From Micromussa lordhowensis (taxonomy: Eukaryota > Cnidaria > Anthozoa > Scleractinia > Lobophylliidae), in assembly GCA_964020085.1 (NCBI GenBank), contig OZ026609.1:3479028-3543027 (forward strand): 64,000 bases of DNA. Direction: 5' to 3'. A program made the translations under genes and the position numbers. The notes beneath the pieces are model-generated. The model was not told the origin of the DNA. It saw only the letters and a program-made list of their open reading frames with translations, and made no database searches. This document shows, one piece after another, positions 11,916 through 22,626 of this stretch (within the stretch, counting starts at the first letter, position 1; each line of letters begins with the position of its first letter).

Positions 11916-13441
11916 GGAGAAGTTCTCTGTGTAACACAAGATGTGACTTCCATTGGATCACGAGTCGAGATCACAAGGAAATGTAGAAATGGACACAGCC
12001 AAAAATGGATTTCATCAGAGGTCCTGGGAGCAAAGCACAATTCAGATTTTTATCTTAATGATTATTTGTTGGCTGCGGCAATAATAATTTCTGGTAACAA
12101 TTATAGTAAATTTGCTCTACTGTGCAAGGCCCTAGGACTGAGCATCATGAGCAGCAATACATTCACACGTTTTCAGAAGCATTGTGCTGCACCTGTTATT
12201 AGCGATGTTTGGAACAAGATGAATGGCCTGATAGTCGACATACTTAAGCAGTATGAAGAGATATGTTTGTGCGGGGACGGCAGAAATGATTCACCTGGTC
12301 ATTCTGCAAGGTATTGTGTCTATACCTTGATGGAACATGCCACTAAAGTTGTCGTTGACATGGCTGTAGTTGACAAGAGAGAAACTGGTGGCAACTCTGT
12401 CACTATGGAAAAGGAGGGTCTTCGACGACTGTTGGAAAAAATGGCCAATGTTCTTCCTTTTAGTGAAATAGCGACAGATGCTTCATCCTCTATCATGAAA
12501 TTGGTGCGCGAAATGAAAGGTACACTGTACATTGGTTATAGCTTTATCTAACAAATATTAATGGTGTAGTTAGAAGTACTGCACTTGTAGGCAAGTGATC
12601 ACTTTATCTTTACCAGCAAATTCTGCTGTTAAACTTGATTATTAAAGAATATGTAATAACAAATGCTGGATTCAAATGAAGTTGTTGCTTAAAATTTTAA
12701 TTAAAGCAGAGATGTCTGATGTGATATATCTGAACTTTCTGTCAATGAAACAATCATCACATACAGTTTTGATTCTTACAAGGACATAGGATGTCTGATA
12801 GAGCTATATGTGTGGCTGTGGTTTAATTTATGTTAGTAGTTGTAATGTTGTTTGTATACTGTTTTATTTCTTGACAGATAAATTTCCGCAACTACTTGAG
12901 TTGTTCCACTCGCTTGACATTTGGCATAAGGCCAAGAAACTTAGCAAGTGTCTTCACCAAGTAGGTGGCTATTTCATTTTCTTATAAAAAATTGAAGATG
13001 ATACATTTCTCTGACTAATAAACACTTATCACACATTATTTATTGAAGATCAGTATGGCTGAATTCCATGAAAAATAATTTTAAGGGCAGAAAAAAAAAA
13101 GGAATTCAAGAATTTTTTGTGATTAAATTGGACTAATAGAGATTCCTAAAAGATAATATACTTTGTTTTTGTTGCAGGCTGCTCGAGTTAAAGGATGTGA
13201 ATCACTAAACGAGTGGATTGAAGATATTGTAAGTCATTTTTGGTTTTGCTGCCAAACCTGTGAAGGAAGTGTTAATGAGCTAAAGGTAACAAAATAGAGA
13301 GATTATTGATCAATAATGTACTCGATCATAAATTTTATTCAGACATTAACACTCCTTTCAGTACAATTGATTTAACTTGCAGTCCTCCCTATACAGTGTA
13401 TACGTACAGTAGTATCCTCTTCTTTGGGTTATGCTTACATG

Positions 13442-13605
13442 TAATAGACCTTTTTACTGATACGGCGGCCATTTTTTGTTTCAAATAGCTATTATGGGAT
13501 GCTCAGGGGGCAAATACATACTAATTTGCCCCCTGAGCATCCCATAATAGCAATTTGAAACAATAGAATTCAAAATGACCGCCATATCGGTAAAAAGGTC
13601 TATTA
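13442..13605. mobile_element. Full-length palindromic MITE
   Basis: About 164 bp that reads nearly the same on both strands: TAATAGACCTTTTTAC at the left, its complement at the right, and centre GGATGCTCAGGGGGC / GCCCCCTGAGCATCC. It sits inside an intron of the Kolobok-like transposase. No coding capacity. Confidence 0.75.
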
Positions 13606-13692
13606 TAAAGGTTTCAAATTTGACTACATTTTTACAAGTGTTTGACAGCCAGATGTACTTTTCAATTACACAACTATTATAATATTATGCAT

Positions 13693-13929
13693 GGCCGGGT
13701 TGTTCAAGGCCAATTAAGCTAACCCAGGTTTAGTCGGAATTTTGATTTCAATTTTGTAACTTTGTGGTGAGGTTTTCTGTTTTTTTTTTTGCCCTTCAGT
13801 TTTGAATTTGAATAATCTCAAACTACACAAAACATAAGCAGCGAAAAACGTTCTTGTACAATAAAAATACATACTACGATTAACTTTTAATCCTGGGTTA
13901 GTGTTAACCGGCTTTCGAACAACCCGGCC
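13693..13929. mobile_element. Non-autonomous TIR element starting GGCCGGGTTGTTC
   Basis: Ends GGCCGGGTTGTTC (13693) and its complement (to 13929) continue as imperfect arms containing CTAACCCAGG. The interior is non-coding. It lies in the same transposase intron as the palindromic MITE at 13442. Confidence 0.6.
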
Positions 13930-15687
13930 CATATTTTTAGTGTCTACTGTGTGGCAGGTTAAACTACTTTGAATCATCTACTTGCAGGAAGTTTGGTTTG
14001 GTGTACTACATCATGTTTGTGGTGATCACAAATGGGCAGAAGGTGAATGCAGGCATTCCCCAGAAGAGACACCATCAAATGGAAAGACCTACCTGAAGAA
14101 ATCTTCAAAAGCTTTGGCAGCATTAAGAAAAGTGGTCCTTGATAAAAAGTGGCTTAGTAATTTGGCATTCTATGTTCGTTTCAGGTTTGTCATCAGTTAT
14201 ATCACTAACCTTACAATATTATTTGTTCACAAGCAGAAGTTAAACTTTTATCAACCATCATTTTACACCATTTTCCTTCAAATTTCTGCAAGTTCCCCCC
14301 CCCCCCCCCTCCAAAAAAAAAGAAATAAAACTGGAATCAAATTGGGGTAATTAAAATATATGGTAAGTGGGAAGGAGAATAACACTACACAGTCAGTAAA
14401 CTGATTTTGGTTAATGTAAAGGTTGGACAGGGAATCAATAATATTTCATTCAGTCCTCTAATATCAGTGGAATGTAAATTTTTCAAGCCTAGAAGGGAGA
14501 GAGAATTTTCTTCCAAAGGTCATTAAGTTTCAGTAATCATGTAAATGCACCTAGTTAGCATAAGAACAACTTGATTTACACAACAAAAGCAGTGAGGTCT
14601 TTATCAAAGCAAGGTCTTTATCAAAGCAAGGTCAACTCCAGCCTCACTGCCATTCAAAGGCCAGGTAACTGAGCAGACAACTGTAAAATGGTCCATTAAT
14701 TGGATGTATGATCTGTGTTTCTTATAGGCACACAAGTGTTCTTGAAAGCTACAACAGTATGCTGACAAAATATGCTCCCAAGAGAATGGCATTTGAGTAA
14801 GAAACTTAGAACAATATGCACTTTAATGATTGTTGTTTAAATAAGTCAGTTCTGTGAAGATGAACAGGGGATATGTTTTTGTAATTCTTTTTGTTTGTTT
14901 ACCAAAAAGAACTGGGCTGGTTAATAAATCATTTAACTGTGTGGCTTTACCTTGTAATTTATATAAACTACAGTTGGTTCTTACATGCATGTTTCATTCC
15001 AACTTCCCAGGTTGGAATACAACTGGATGTTCATTTTTAACCGTCTTCATTCCAGTTGACATTTAAAGTGACTCATATGATGATGATTATTCATAGTGGA
15101 ACAGCTCTTTTGAATTGATCATGTTATTAGTAAGAGTTGCGTAATGTTAATTTGTAATCATAGCTGAAAGAGCCCCATCCTTTGACTGGTGTTTTTTTAG
15201 GTATCCTTACTTCATCATGCGTATTATGCTGGCTGCCATCGACCACAATATGCATCTTTCTAGAGGGCAGCAACTGAATGCAGCTGGCGAGGAGCGTGGC
15301 CACAGAAAATACTCTAAGCGTACACAAAAGTTCCACGCGGAGACTGTCAAAGAACAGAAAGCGTACTCCTATTTCCCCTTTCTCATGGCCAAATTGTTGA
15401 AGGAGCGTTGCCTTCTGGAGGGAAGCTTTTCTCAGAAAACTGATGACAATGTCTTCAACCCAAAGCAGATTGCTCCCAATATTGGCATGAAGGCAGCACC
15501 CTCTACTGAGGAATTGATGAAAGGGCCATCTCGTCTTGCTAAGCCACCTTTGAAAAAGTGGAACAGTTCAAAAGGGGAAACAGCTGATCATTTATAGCTT
15601 TTCCTCTAAAATATCAGTATTGCACCTGTAAAGATATTTTACCATATACAAACATTATTTCATGGTAAATTATAGGAAGATGTTGAA

Positions 15688-16454
15688 AGTCCCTATGAAG
15701 TAAAAAATTATTGTTGCTTATTTGAAAGGCTTTTCAAAGTAAAGAAGAATGGCGGTTTCCTTTCTGAAATATCTGTTTTCGTTCTAGAGATATTTACTGT
15801 TTTGTATTATGCAAATGAGGAAAGTGATGATGTCATAAATTGTTTCACTTAAAAAGTAAAATACTGAATCATTAATATCTCCAGAAATATTGGAGCAGTG
15901 TTCAAACTTGGCACCAGAAATATACATCACAAAAGAAACAGAGTGACCCTTCTGTTGTTGCCATGCCAACACTCTTGGCTCCAGTCTCTCTCTGTGAAAA
16001 ACCAAATATGCCCATTTGCAACCCTTTGAAAAGGGACAGAGGGTCTTGCTCTGAACACGCATGGTTCCCATATTGTCTTACCTGTCCCGATTAGATTGTT
16101 GAGGGTGGATGATCGTTGTTTAAGATAAAATCTGAGAATTTAGTTTTAATTAAAATACGACCAGCGGCATAACCGTTGTCATGGCAATGGCACAACGGGT
16201 CTCGTTTTGTTTCTTTTATGATGTACATTTCTGGTGCCAAGTCTAAAGACCACTGCTCTAATATTTCTAGAGATATGCTTGGTTAAATGTTGAACTGTTT
16301 TAGTGGAACCACCTATGACGTCATCACTCGTAATACAAAAACGTGAATATCGCTAAAATGAAAAAAGATATTCCAAGAAGGAAAACGCCATTCTACTTTA
16401 TGCTGAAAATCCTTTCAAATCAGCAGCAATTATTTTTTTTACTTCGTAGGCACT
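15688..16454. mobile_element. Fold-back MITE between the two Kolobok-like genes
   Basis: The left arm from 15688 (CCCTATGAAGTAAAAAATTA) is matched in inverse orientation from 16454 backwards (GTGCCTACGAAGT...). Homology runs through most of each arm, including TTGGCACCAGAAAT at about 15909 and its complement near 16232. No coding capacity; it fills the spacer between the convergent genes. Confidence 0.65.
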
Positions 16455-17144
16455 TAAATACCAGTGATCATAATTTCACCTTGGAACAGTTATTCTTTGT
16501 ATAGACAGACTTTTTCCAGCTTATGGTTGCATGAAATACAATTGGTTTAAATTTTTTGTATCATGAAGTGGGGAGAAAATAACGTCCATGTTATTTAAAC
16601 ACTTAGCATGCAGTAGCTCTATTGCAAAGAGCTTTGTAGATTTTTTTCCTCTTCCACCTTCCCCACCACGTCCCCTTTCCTGTAGTTTGTCACTCTTTCT
16701 GGAAATCTCATAAAATGATTTCATTGCAGGCATTCTCCCTCTCGTGGACTCTACCCTTAAATTTAAATTAAAAGTCTTTTGAGGCTTGTGTGTACCAAGT
16801 TGTGGTCAAAGTTATTTAGGCTAAGGCAAGACGTGAACTTTTCGATACTATTAATTATTTCTTACCCAGTAGTTTAGGAGGTTCTGGTAGCATCTCAATA
16901 AATACCCTTGTAAGACCCTCACCCCTTCGAATGCTCTTCTCCTTAAATATAATATGTTACCTGTTTCAGTGTTGGCCAAAAGAGGAAAAGACATTACGAG
17001 ATGCGTTTTCAGCATCTTATTTGCTTTTATAATATAGATAGGACCCTGCACGCGCTCTGAACTGTAGAAAACCCATGCTTTATCAGAGTAGAAAACATAG
17101 GAAAAGCGTGTTTTATTGGTTTTCGCCACATGACTTCTATGCCT
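16455..17144. other. Spacer in 3' flank of the convergent transposon genes
   Basis: AT-rich, only chance open frames. Nothing assigned. Confidence 0.4.
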
Positions 17145-17308
17145 AAAGCCTAAGCCGTGTATTACACTGTGATAAAACACCTCGGTCATTTAGGAACAGT
17201 CGAAAAAATGTAGAAAACACTCGCCTGCGGCTCGTGTTTCCTACATTTCCCTCGTGTTCTCAAATGCCCGTCGTGTTTTATCACAGTTTAATACACGGCT
17301 TAGGCTTT
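17145..17308. mobile_element. Palindromic MITE
   Basis: Arms AAAGCCTAAGCCGTGTATTA (17145) and the complement ending 17308; the inner part includes GATAAAACAC / GTGTTTTATC. It lies just beyond the 3' end of the P2X7-tail gene. Confidence 0.7.
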
Positions 17309-17477
17309 ATTTGTTAAAACAAATGCATATATTGGTAATCTAGTTTGTCACTTAACTCAAAGATTTCTTGCTTTTTATCAAGCATAGAATATACTGTTCA
17401 CAATACAAAATACAAATGTCAATGAAAGTCATGAAAGTGAAAAACAAATATGGGAGTACTTATTTTCATAGAACTAT

Positions 17478-18958
17478 TTAGCTGTTTCTGTATCCCATGT
17501 ATTGACCATCTGCTGAGGGATACATTCTTCTTACTGACAATACTACACACGAGGGCACTACCCTCCTATTGCCCCGGCCGAGTTTGCCAAACCTCCACAG
17601 AACAAACTGTCTATAGGCAGCTTTCCTGAAACTCTCCATGGAGAAATTGAATTCATCAGCCCGGATGTCGCATCGAGCCTTGATGCAAACCTCGAGGATG
17701 TCCCTGTCTAGGCAAATATTGTTGAACGCCTGAAATCTTGTAATACAGGCCACCCTCTTACAGCAAACATTTTCGATTTCATTCGGCATTGGCCGACACA
17801 CATTGCATTTGCACCACTCGGGAGAAGTGTCACCGGGACTTGGAGGGGGAGGTGGAGGAGCATTCTTTTCTTGAAGAAGATTCTTGGCAAAGTCTAAGCT
17901 TCCTCTCCCCATAGCCAAAACATTTCTCAGAAGGTAAGCCATGTCTTCTCTTTGAAGAGGGGCAAGAAATTCCTGTCAGTAAAAAAAGAAATTATAAAAC
18001 ATCAATCTGTTTTCTTGTTTCCAGCAATTGTACCAAAATACCTTTACATGTACACGTCATATATTTTATAGTTTTCAAAACTGTTCAGTACATCGGAACA
18101 GTTTGTGACTGAAATGCTATCTCGTTATTGAGGTGTCCAGCTGGCGAGAGTACATAGTGTGTCCTTACATAAATGAAAATTTCTCCCAGCCTGGCTTTTA
18201 GTAATAGACCTTGTGGTATGTATGGCAAACTGTGTTGTCAATTATTGTGCATGGATAGCATGTCAAAAGTTAGTAAGACGTTTCATTAATATGAGTTACC
18301 ACTTTCTTTGGGTAAGTTATTCCATGTAGACTCATTGCAACATGTTTCTTATGCAATTTGGAAAATGGATTTTATACGCTTTTACACACCTCGATTTGAG
18401 TCGCAGATGATTGAACTTCTCTTGCAAGCTGTACTTCTCCATCGGGATCAATGGCTTCTTGTCCGTTTTCTTGGGTATTCTCACGTGCCTAGGGAAAACA
18501 CATCGCAATGTTGATCTTGATAAGGCTTTGAATTTCTCTAAGATAAATGAACTTAACAAAGACTGTGAGCAATGATTCTCACTTACCTTGTTTTTGCATT
18601 TCGAATGAGGACATCTGCACCGAGTCGAGCAATTCTTGTTCGCCGCTTTACACATACAGAAACCCGGACCTTTCTTTCGGGCACAGGCACCTTTACAGTT
18701 ACATATCACCTGCAACAACAAGCGAAAAGAAATTTTTACACTAAGGGAAAAAATTTGAATCACAATTTGAAGCACAATTTGAATCAACATCAAATGGTTG
18801 CATGTGGCTTTTTAAAATACCGATCTGTCACCTACCTCTTCATGTTCCGCAATCTCCTCTTCTTCTTCTTCTTCTTCTTCGCTCCCCGCATAGATTCTTG
18901 ATCCGTAGGCGTTGAATTCCACATCTACTTGCAAATCAATAGATTCGTCTGTTTCCAT
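17478..18958 (-). CDS. CXC-motif plus P2X7-tail-like zinc domain protein, transposon partner gene
   Basis: Four exons, all joined in phase 0 by GT-AG introns: 18958-18836, 18709-18587, 18488-18390 and 17972-17478, giving 279 residues. Exon 1 is acidic with a run of nine glutamates. Exon 2 (residues 42-82) is a cysteine cluster (CNCKGACARKKGPGFCMCK, then CSTRCRCPHSKC) of the CXC/tesmin type, which in other proteins binds zinc and DNA. Exon 4 has a proline run and then, at about 166-277, a domain like the cytoplasmic zinc/guanine-nucleotide-binding tail of the P2X7 receptor: WCKCNVCRPMP, ENVCCKRVACI, YRQFVLWRFGKLGRGNRRV, VPSC. There is no channel domain or membrane segment, so it is not a P2X receptor. 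All exons are open. Its start codon lies 148 bp inside the right end of the TTAA element, so it belongs to the transposon; a DNA-binding helper or targeting role is inference. Confidence 0.85.
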
Positions 18959-19105
18959 AATTACTAAAAAGAAAGAACTCCGTACTTTCCTCGCACGTCG
19001 TGATGAATCTTGTTTGGAAAAGACCGGGCGACGGGCTTCTAATAGTCCACCAATCAGAGTTCGCCATTTAACAATGGCGCGATTCCAAAACAAAAACAAA
19101 CGACT

Positions 19106-19133
19106 GCAAAGGATCTCGGATGAAAATGGGCCT
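19106..19133 (-). repeat. Right terminal inverted repeat of the TTAA element
   Basis: On the - strand it reads AGGCCCATTTTCATCCGAG; immediately followed on + by TTAA (19134-19137). Confidence 0.9.
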
Positions 19134-19137
19134 TTAA

Positions 19138-19947
19138 ACTGTGTCAATCATGTGCCAATTCCTTTTATAAAACAGGAAAACCCACCACGGATGGGTAGCT
19201 GAAATTTTGAACGACCCACCCTTACCAAGGGCTGAAAAACTGATGACCAACCCCCTCTCTGCTCTGCCTCCCATCTTTAATAACGTATTTAATAAGGTAT
19301 TTCTTTGTATTGTTCAATCATTACTGTTTTGGTCCTTCGATCGAAGGTCTACGTGCTTCTTATTAGATAAATATTACAACCTTCTCTGACGATCATTTGA
19401 CGCGTCACGCAATTTTTCGCCACAACGAATTGCGTGATCCCTCCAGTCTCCATAATTTTTTTTAAAAAGTGGAAAAAATCGCTTCAATTTACGCGTTAGC
19501 ACCAGCAGAAAGCTTAGTCATTTCGACCATCACGTGTAATTTTAAGTTTACGACCAAACAGGAAAAAAAATAATCAGTAACCATGGAGAAGAACTGCTGT
19601 ATGACGTCAGTTTCTTTTTCCTTGTCAGGGTGGGGGTAAAGGGTAGAGAGGGATCATAGATTGAAAGAATGCGAGCGAAAACTTCACATCTGCCGTTATT
19701 TGGATAGGTTCTAGCGATACATGGACGCTATCTGCTGATTGGAAGAAAAAAAACAAAGCAACAGAAAAATGAAGGCCGAAAGAAACACGCAGGTGTTGGA
19801 GTCTTGCACCCACCCCTCACCCTGTCGAAGCCTTGCAACGCCTGCAAGAAATTTTATTCATTCGGTGTAGAGTATTGGTCGACTTGAAGCTGCTGAAGTG
19901 TCGAAGATAGTTGAAGTGTGTTGATTTGTGTACACAGAAAAGACAAC
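19138..19947. other. Upstream region of the Ly6-like gene
   Basis: Contains fragments of short GTCACGCAA-type repeats (near 19405) but no supported gene. The last hundred or so bases probably hold promoter and 5' UTR of the gene starting at 19948; no TATA box is obvious. Confidence 0.4.
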
Positions 19948-22321
19948 ATGAAGGTCGTTTTGTTTGTGGGGTTTTCTTTGGTCTGTTTTCTTCGGACGAG
20001 CGGTGAGTTTAATATCTGCTACAGCTTCATAAGTCTATAAGCTGTTTTTTTTTCCTCGTTGCTCTCGCCTTTGAAATAGGGTAAGGCAGAGATGAGTTTT
20101 CCTCTTAAATGTGTGGTCTCAAGGGAATTATTAAGTCTGATTCCTTCAACTGCGTGACAATTCACAGTGGGAGCAAATATTTAGAACGAAGCTGGTACGT
20201 ACTACCGTAAGTTACAGATGTTGACATCTGGTCAGTTTACGGTGGTTCGCCAAAGCCGTGTTCTACAAACTCCAAAATATTTCTGTTATTGTTTAAGTGT
20301 CCAGAACCCTTAAAATCTCAAGTTTTCACAGACTGAATGCCCTACAACCACAAAACGAATTACCCACAAAACTGATGTTTGATTTGCATAAGCGAAACTA
20401 CTACTCGAAGTCTACATATATTTGTACGTGAGTGTCTTTGCTTATGTGCGAACTGGGCGCGAAGAAATTGAAACTAATCACTGATAATTTAAGCTTACTG
20501 ATTCAAGTGCTATTTAGTTTATGTAGGATTTTTGTGTTCATTATGAGTTCAACTTAGTCAGAAGAAGAAAAAGCCCGAAATAGCTAGTAAAAGTAAAAAA
20601 ATTCTTCTAGTTATGGAATCAGGGATAAAACAGATGTAGGACAGATTGCTTTCAGATCAGTGATAAACTTAATTGTTTTGCTGTTTTGACAGGCGCAGTC
20701 CTACAGTGTTCAGAGTGCGAGAGTTTCGTTTCTTACCAAGATTGCCAAAATAAAACAACAGTGGTGAACTGCTCCAGTGCCAATAATCATGCATGTTTTC
20801 AAGCAGATATTAAGTTTGATAATGGATCTCAGAAGTTTCAGTCATTTGAAAAAGGATGTCTGCAGATAAAGGATTGTGAAGCTTACAGCAAAGGGGAAAT
20901 CGGCGAATGTACTTTTCGAAAAGGGCAAGGGTATGATGTTGACTGCAAAGCAATGTGCTGTCATGAAGATGAGTGCAACAAGGGAAACATTATTGCGGAG
21001 AGAGAAGGTTCAGTGTTTGTGTTATGCTGTTGCTATCATCAGTAACCATTTAAGAATCTTTTTAATTCATAGCTGGAGTTGAATCTAATGTGCATTCAGA
21101 TCATGTGTACTATTAGGGCATCCGTGGTCAAGTGTTGATCGATACTCTTGATTGACACTCGATTGACACTTGATCAATACTGAATTGACACTCCATCGAC
21201 ACCTCTGGTGGCACTCAATCCACTCTTGATTAACAACTTGAACAGTAAATATTTAAGTGTAACTCTTTTGTTTTAAATATCCTGATTATTTTATTTGTTT
21301 TTATTGTGTTCAATAAGCTTACTTGTAAAGTACGAATTGATGTTATGGTACAAAGCCTGAGTAAATGCTTTTAGAACGTCTAGTTTAACCAAGGCTTTCC
21401 AGCTGATTTTTTTTTTTTACGGATCACTTTTCAGCGAAATTTGCCAAGAAAATCCCCTCGAAATTCCCACAAAATTGGCTGTTTTTCCCATGAATTTGTC
21501 CCTGAAAATTCAGCGAAATTTGCATTTTTTCCCGTGACCTACCAGAAGCCCTGTTTATTGTGCATGCGTAATTCACTTATCTATACACTGAGCTGCATTG
21601 TATGTGTTTTAGAAGAAACTATCCCACCTAATAAAAGCAGATAAAGTCTAAACTAGCGAACTACTGTTATTATAAGGGAGGTCTGTAACAGGGTATATTT
21701 AAGGGTCAGGTTTTAACTAGTCTAGGGTATTGATTTAAGGGCCATCTGAAGGTCATAAAAAGGGTAAGACAAATTGAAGATTTTGGTCTTGGAGTAAGGG
21801 TTCTGGGAAGGGGTTGTACACCCCACCCAAGAGAGCACCTGGGGTTGGGGGGCATAAGCAAAGCAAGAAATGGAATCAATTGCTCATTTCTGATAATGAT
21901 AAATTGTGTTGTTGTTTTTTCAGATGCAGTTCTACAGTGCTTTGCATGTGAGAGTTCTGTTTCTTTTGAAGATTGCCAAAATAAATTAGTACTGGTGAAC
22001 TGCTCTGGCAGTGCCAATGATTATGGATGTTCTCAACTAGATATCCTGTACGAAAAAGGATCTGCTAAGACCCATCTATTTTCAAAAGGATGTCTGAGGA
22101 AAACTGATTGTGAAGCTTATGCCAAAGGGGAGATTCCCACATGTACTATTCAAAAGGCCCAAGGATTTGAGACTGACTGCCAAGCAGTGTGCTGTCATGA
22201 AGATAAGTGCAACAAGGAAGATATTTTTCCCAAGGATAAGGACAACAAAGGCTCGGCATTTGCAATCAGTGTTATGATCTTGCTGTCTGGTCTGTTGCTC
22301 ACAGTTGTCAATATCAACTAA
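19948..22321 (+). CDS. Ly6/uPAR three-finger protein gene with two alternative terminal exons
   Basis: Exon 1 (19948-20002) encodes a signal peptide, MKVVLFVGFSLVCFLRTS, and ends in phase 1 at GTGAGT. Two downstream exons have acceptors in the same phase: 20693-21045 and 21924-22321. Each encodes a complete Ly6/uPAR-type domain: LQCxxCES near the start, GCL and DCEAY in the middle, and the family-typical CCHEDxCN near the end. With exon 3 the protein is 150 residues and ends in a small-residue site (NKGSAFA) plus a hydrophobic tail (VMILLSGLLLTVV), as expected for a GPI anchor. With exon 2 it is 135 residues and the tail is broken by a frame slip. Both exons end in stops, so they must be alternatives or tandem duplicates in the course of separating. 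Role: secreted or surface-anchored three-finger protein; ligand unknown. Confidence 0.8.
21128..21240. repeat. Short imperfect tandem repeat (GATTGACACT-like)
   Basis: Units such as TTGATCGATACTC, TTGATTGACACTC, ATTGACACTT and GATCAATACT follow one another downstream of the first Ly6 terminal exon. No coding role evident. Confidence 0.55.
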
Positions 22322-22328
22322 CTAATTA

Positions 22329-22401
22329 ACAATTAGACCCGTAGCCCGAAAGGGCTACGGGTCAATAGCCCATGAGGCGAAACCGAATGGGCTATTGACC
22401 T

Positions 22402-22433
<32 letters not shown>

Positions 22434-22626
22434 TAGTATCACCCAACTAGTCGGACAGAAAGGGGAATAATAAAGTTTGCAAATGCAAGTTGAAAAAATA
22501 TTTATTTGGCAAAAAAAGCAAAAGAAAAACTGGCGAATTTCGTACTCGATGACTATTGCTAATAGTCCCCTAGTAGCGTAGCCAATCAAAATGCAGGATT
22601 TGCATTCACTAGTTGGGTGATACTAA
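22329..22626. mobile_element. Hairpin plus TIR element (ACCCGTAGCCC / TAGTATCACCC)
   Basis: Two adjoining palindromic parts. 22329-22438 folds on AATTAGACCC...GGGTCTAATT with an inner GTAGCCCGAAAGGGCTAC stem. 22434-22626 is bounded by TTAGTATCACCCAACTAGT and its complement. It begins a few bases after the stop codon of the Ly6 terminal exon and so probably lies in its 3' UTR or just beyond. Confidence 0.65.

Larger units (their letters stand above)
5348..11921. mobile_element. IS3EU-like transposon carrying HECT ligase and DD34E integrase
   Basis: The element spans 5354-11915 and is flanked by the 6-bp duplication GGAGAA (5348-5353 and 11916-11921). Its ends start TATGCCTGCCCATATGTAGC and form inverted arms of about 370 bp (5354 to about 5722; about 11548 to 11915) that look almost identical. 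The arms contain ATTTAAA-rich direct subrepeats of about 80 bp. It encodes two intact convergent genes: a two-exon HECT protein (+) and a single-exon integrase-type transposase (-). A 6-bp duplication and ends starting with TA-pyrimidine agree with what I recall of the eukaryotic IS3EU group; that name is tentative. The intact frames and matching arms suggest a recent insertion. Confidence 0.85.
2880..15597 (+). pseudogene. Kolobok-like DDE transposase, interrupted by a nested transposon
   Basis: Phase-consistent coding segments: 2880-3082, 3228-3259, 3371-3494, 3807-4010, 4302-4448, 5005-5353 | insertion | 11922-12519, 12878-12960, 13178-13285, 13988-14184, 14728-14796, 15201-15597. Without the insertion they sum to 836 residues ending at a stop. 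The N-terminus has a basic AT-hook-like stretch (KKRSRGRPRLPG); residues about 170-275 are acidic and serine-rich. Candidate catalytic acids, numbered without the insertion, are D472 in CGDGRNDSPG, D539 in IATDASSS and E688 in HTSVLESYNSML; the block LDIWHKAKKL is also typical of this transposase type. The ATG at 2880 is the first in frame. It is listed as a pseudogene because 6.6 kb of foreign DNA splits one exon; every other segment is open. The exact splice set is predicted from GT/AG and phase only. Confidence 0.8.
2639..19137. mobile_element. Two-gene Kolobok-like DNA transposon with TTAA target duplication
   Basis: TTAA stands at 2639-2642 and 19134-19137. Directly inside, 28-bp ends at 2643-2670 and 19106-19133 are inverted copies with one mismatch (start AGGCCCATTTTCA). 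Between them lie a DDE transposase gene on + and a CXC/P2X7-tail gene on -, converging near 16-17 kb, which suggests each end acts as a promoter. TTAA duplications are known from piggyBac and Kolobok; the transposase does not look like piggyBac, so Kolobok is my assignment. The copy is enlarged by nested insertions: an IS3EU-like element (5354-11915) and palindromic MITEs at 13442, 13693, 15688 and 17145. The two-gene layout is seen directly; the superfamily name is inference from target site and motifs. Confidence 0.85.

Noticed and set aside
17478..17942. P2X7 purinergic receptor gene
   Set aside because: Only the cytoplasmic tail-like domain is present; no transmembrane or ATP-binding part, and the upstream exons encode a CXC cluster instead.
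2639..19137. piggyBac element
   Set aside because: TTAA duplication fits, but the transposase motifs (CGDGRNDSPG, HTSVLESYNSML) and the long multi-exon structure do not resemble piggyBac.
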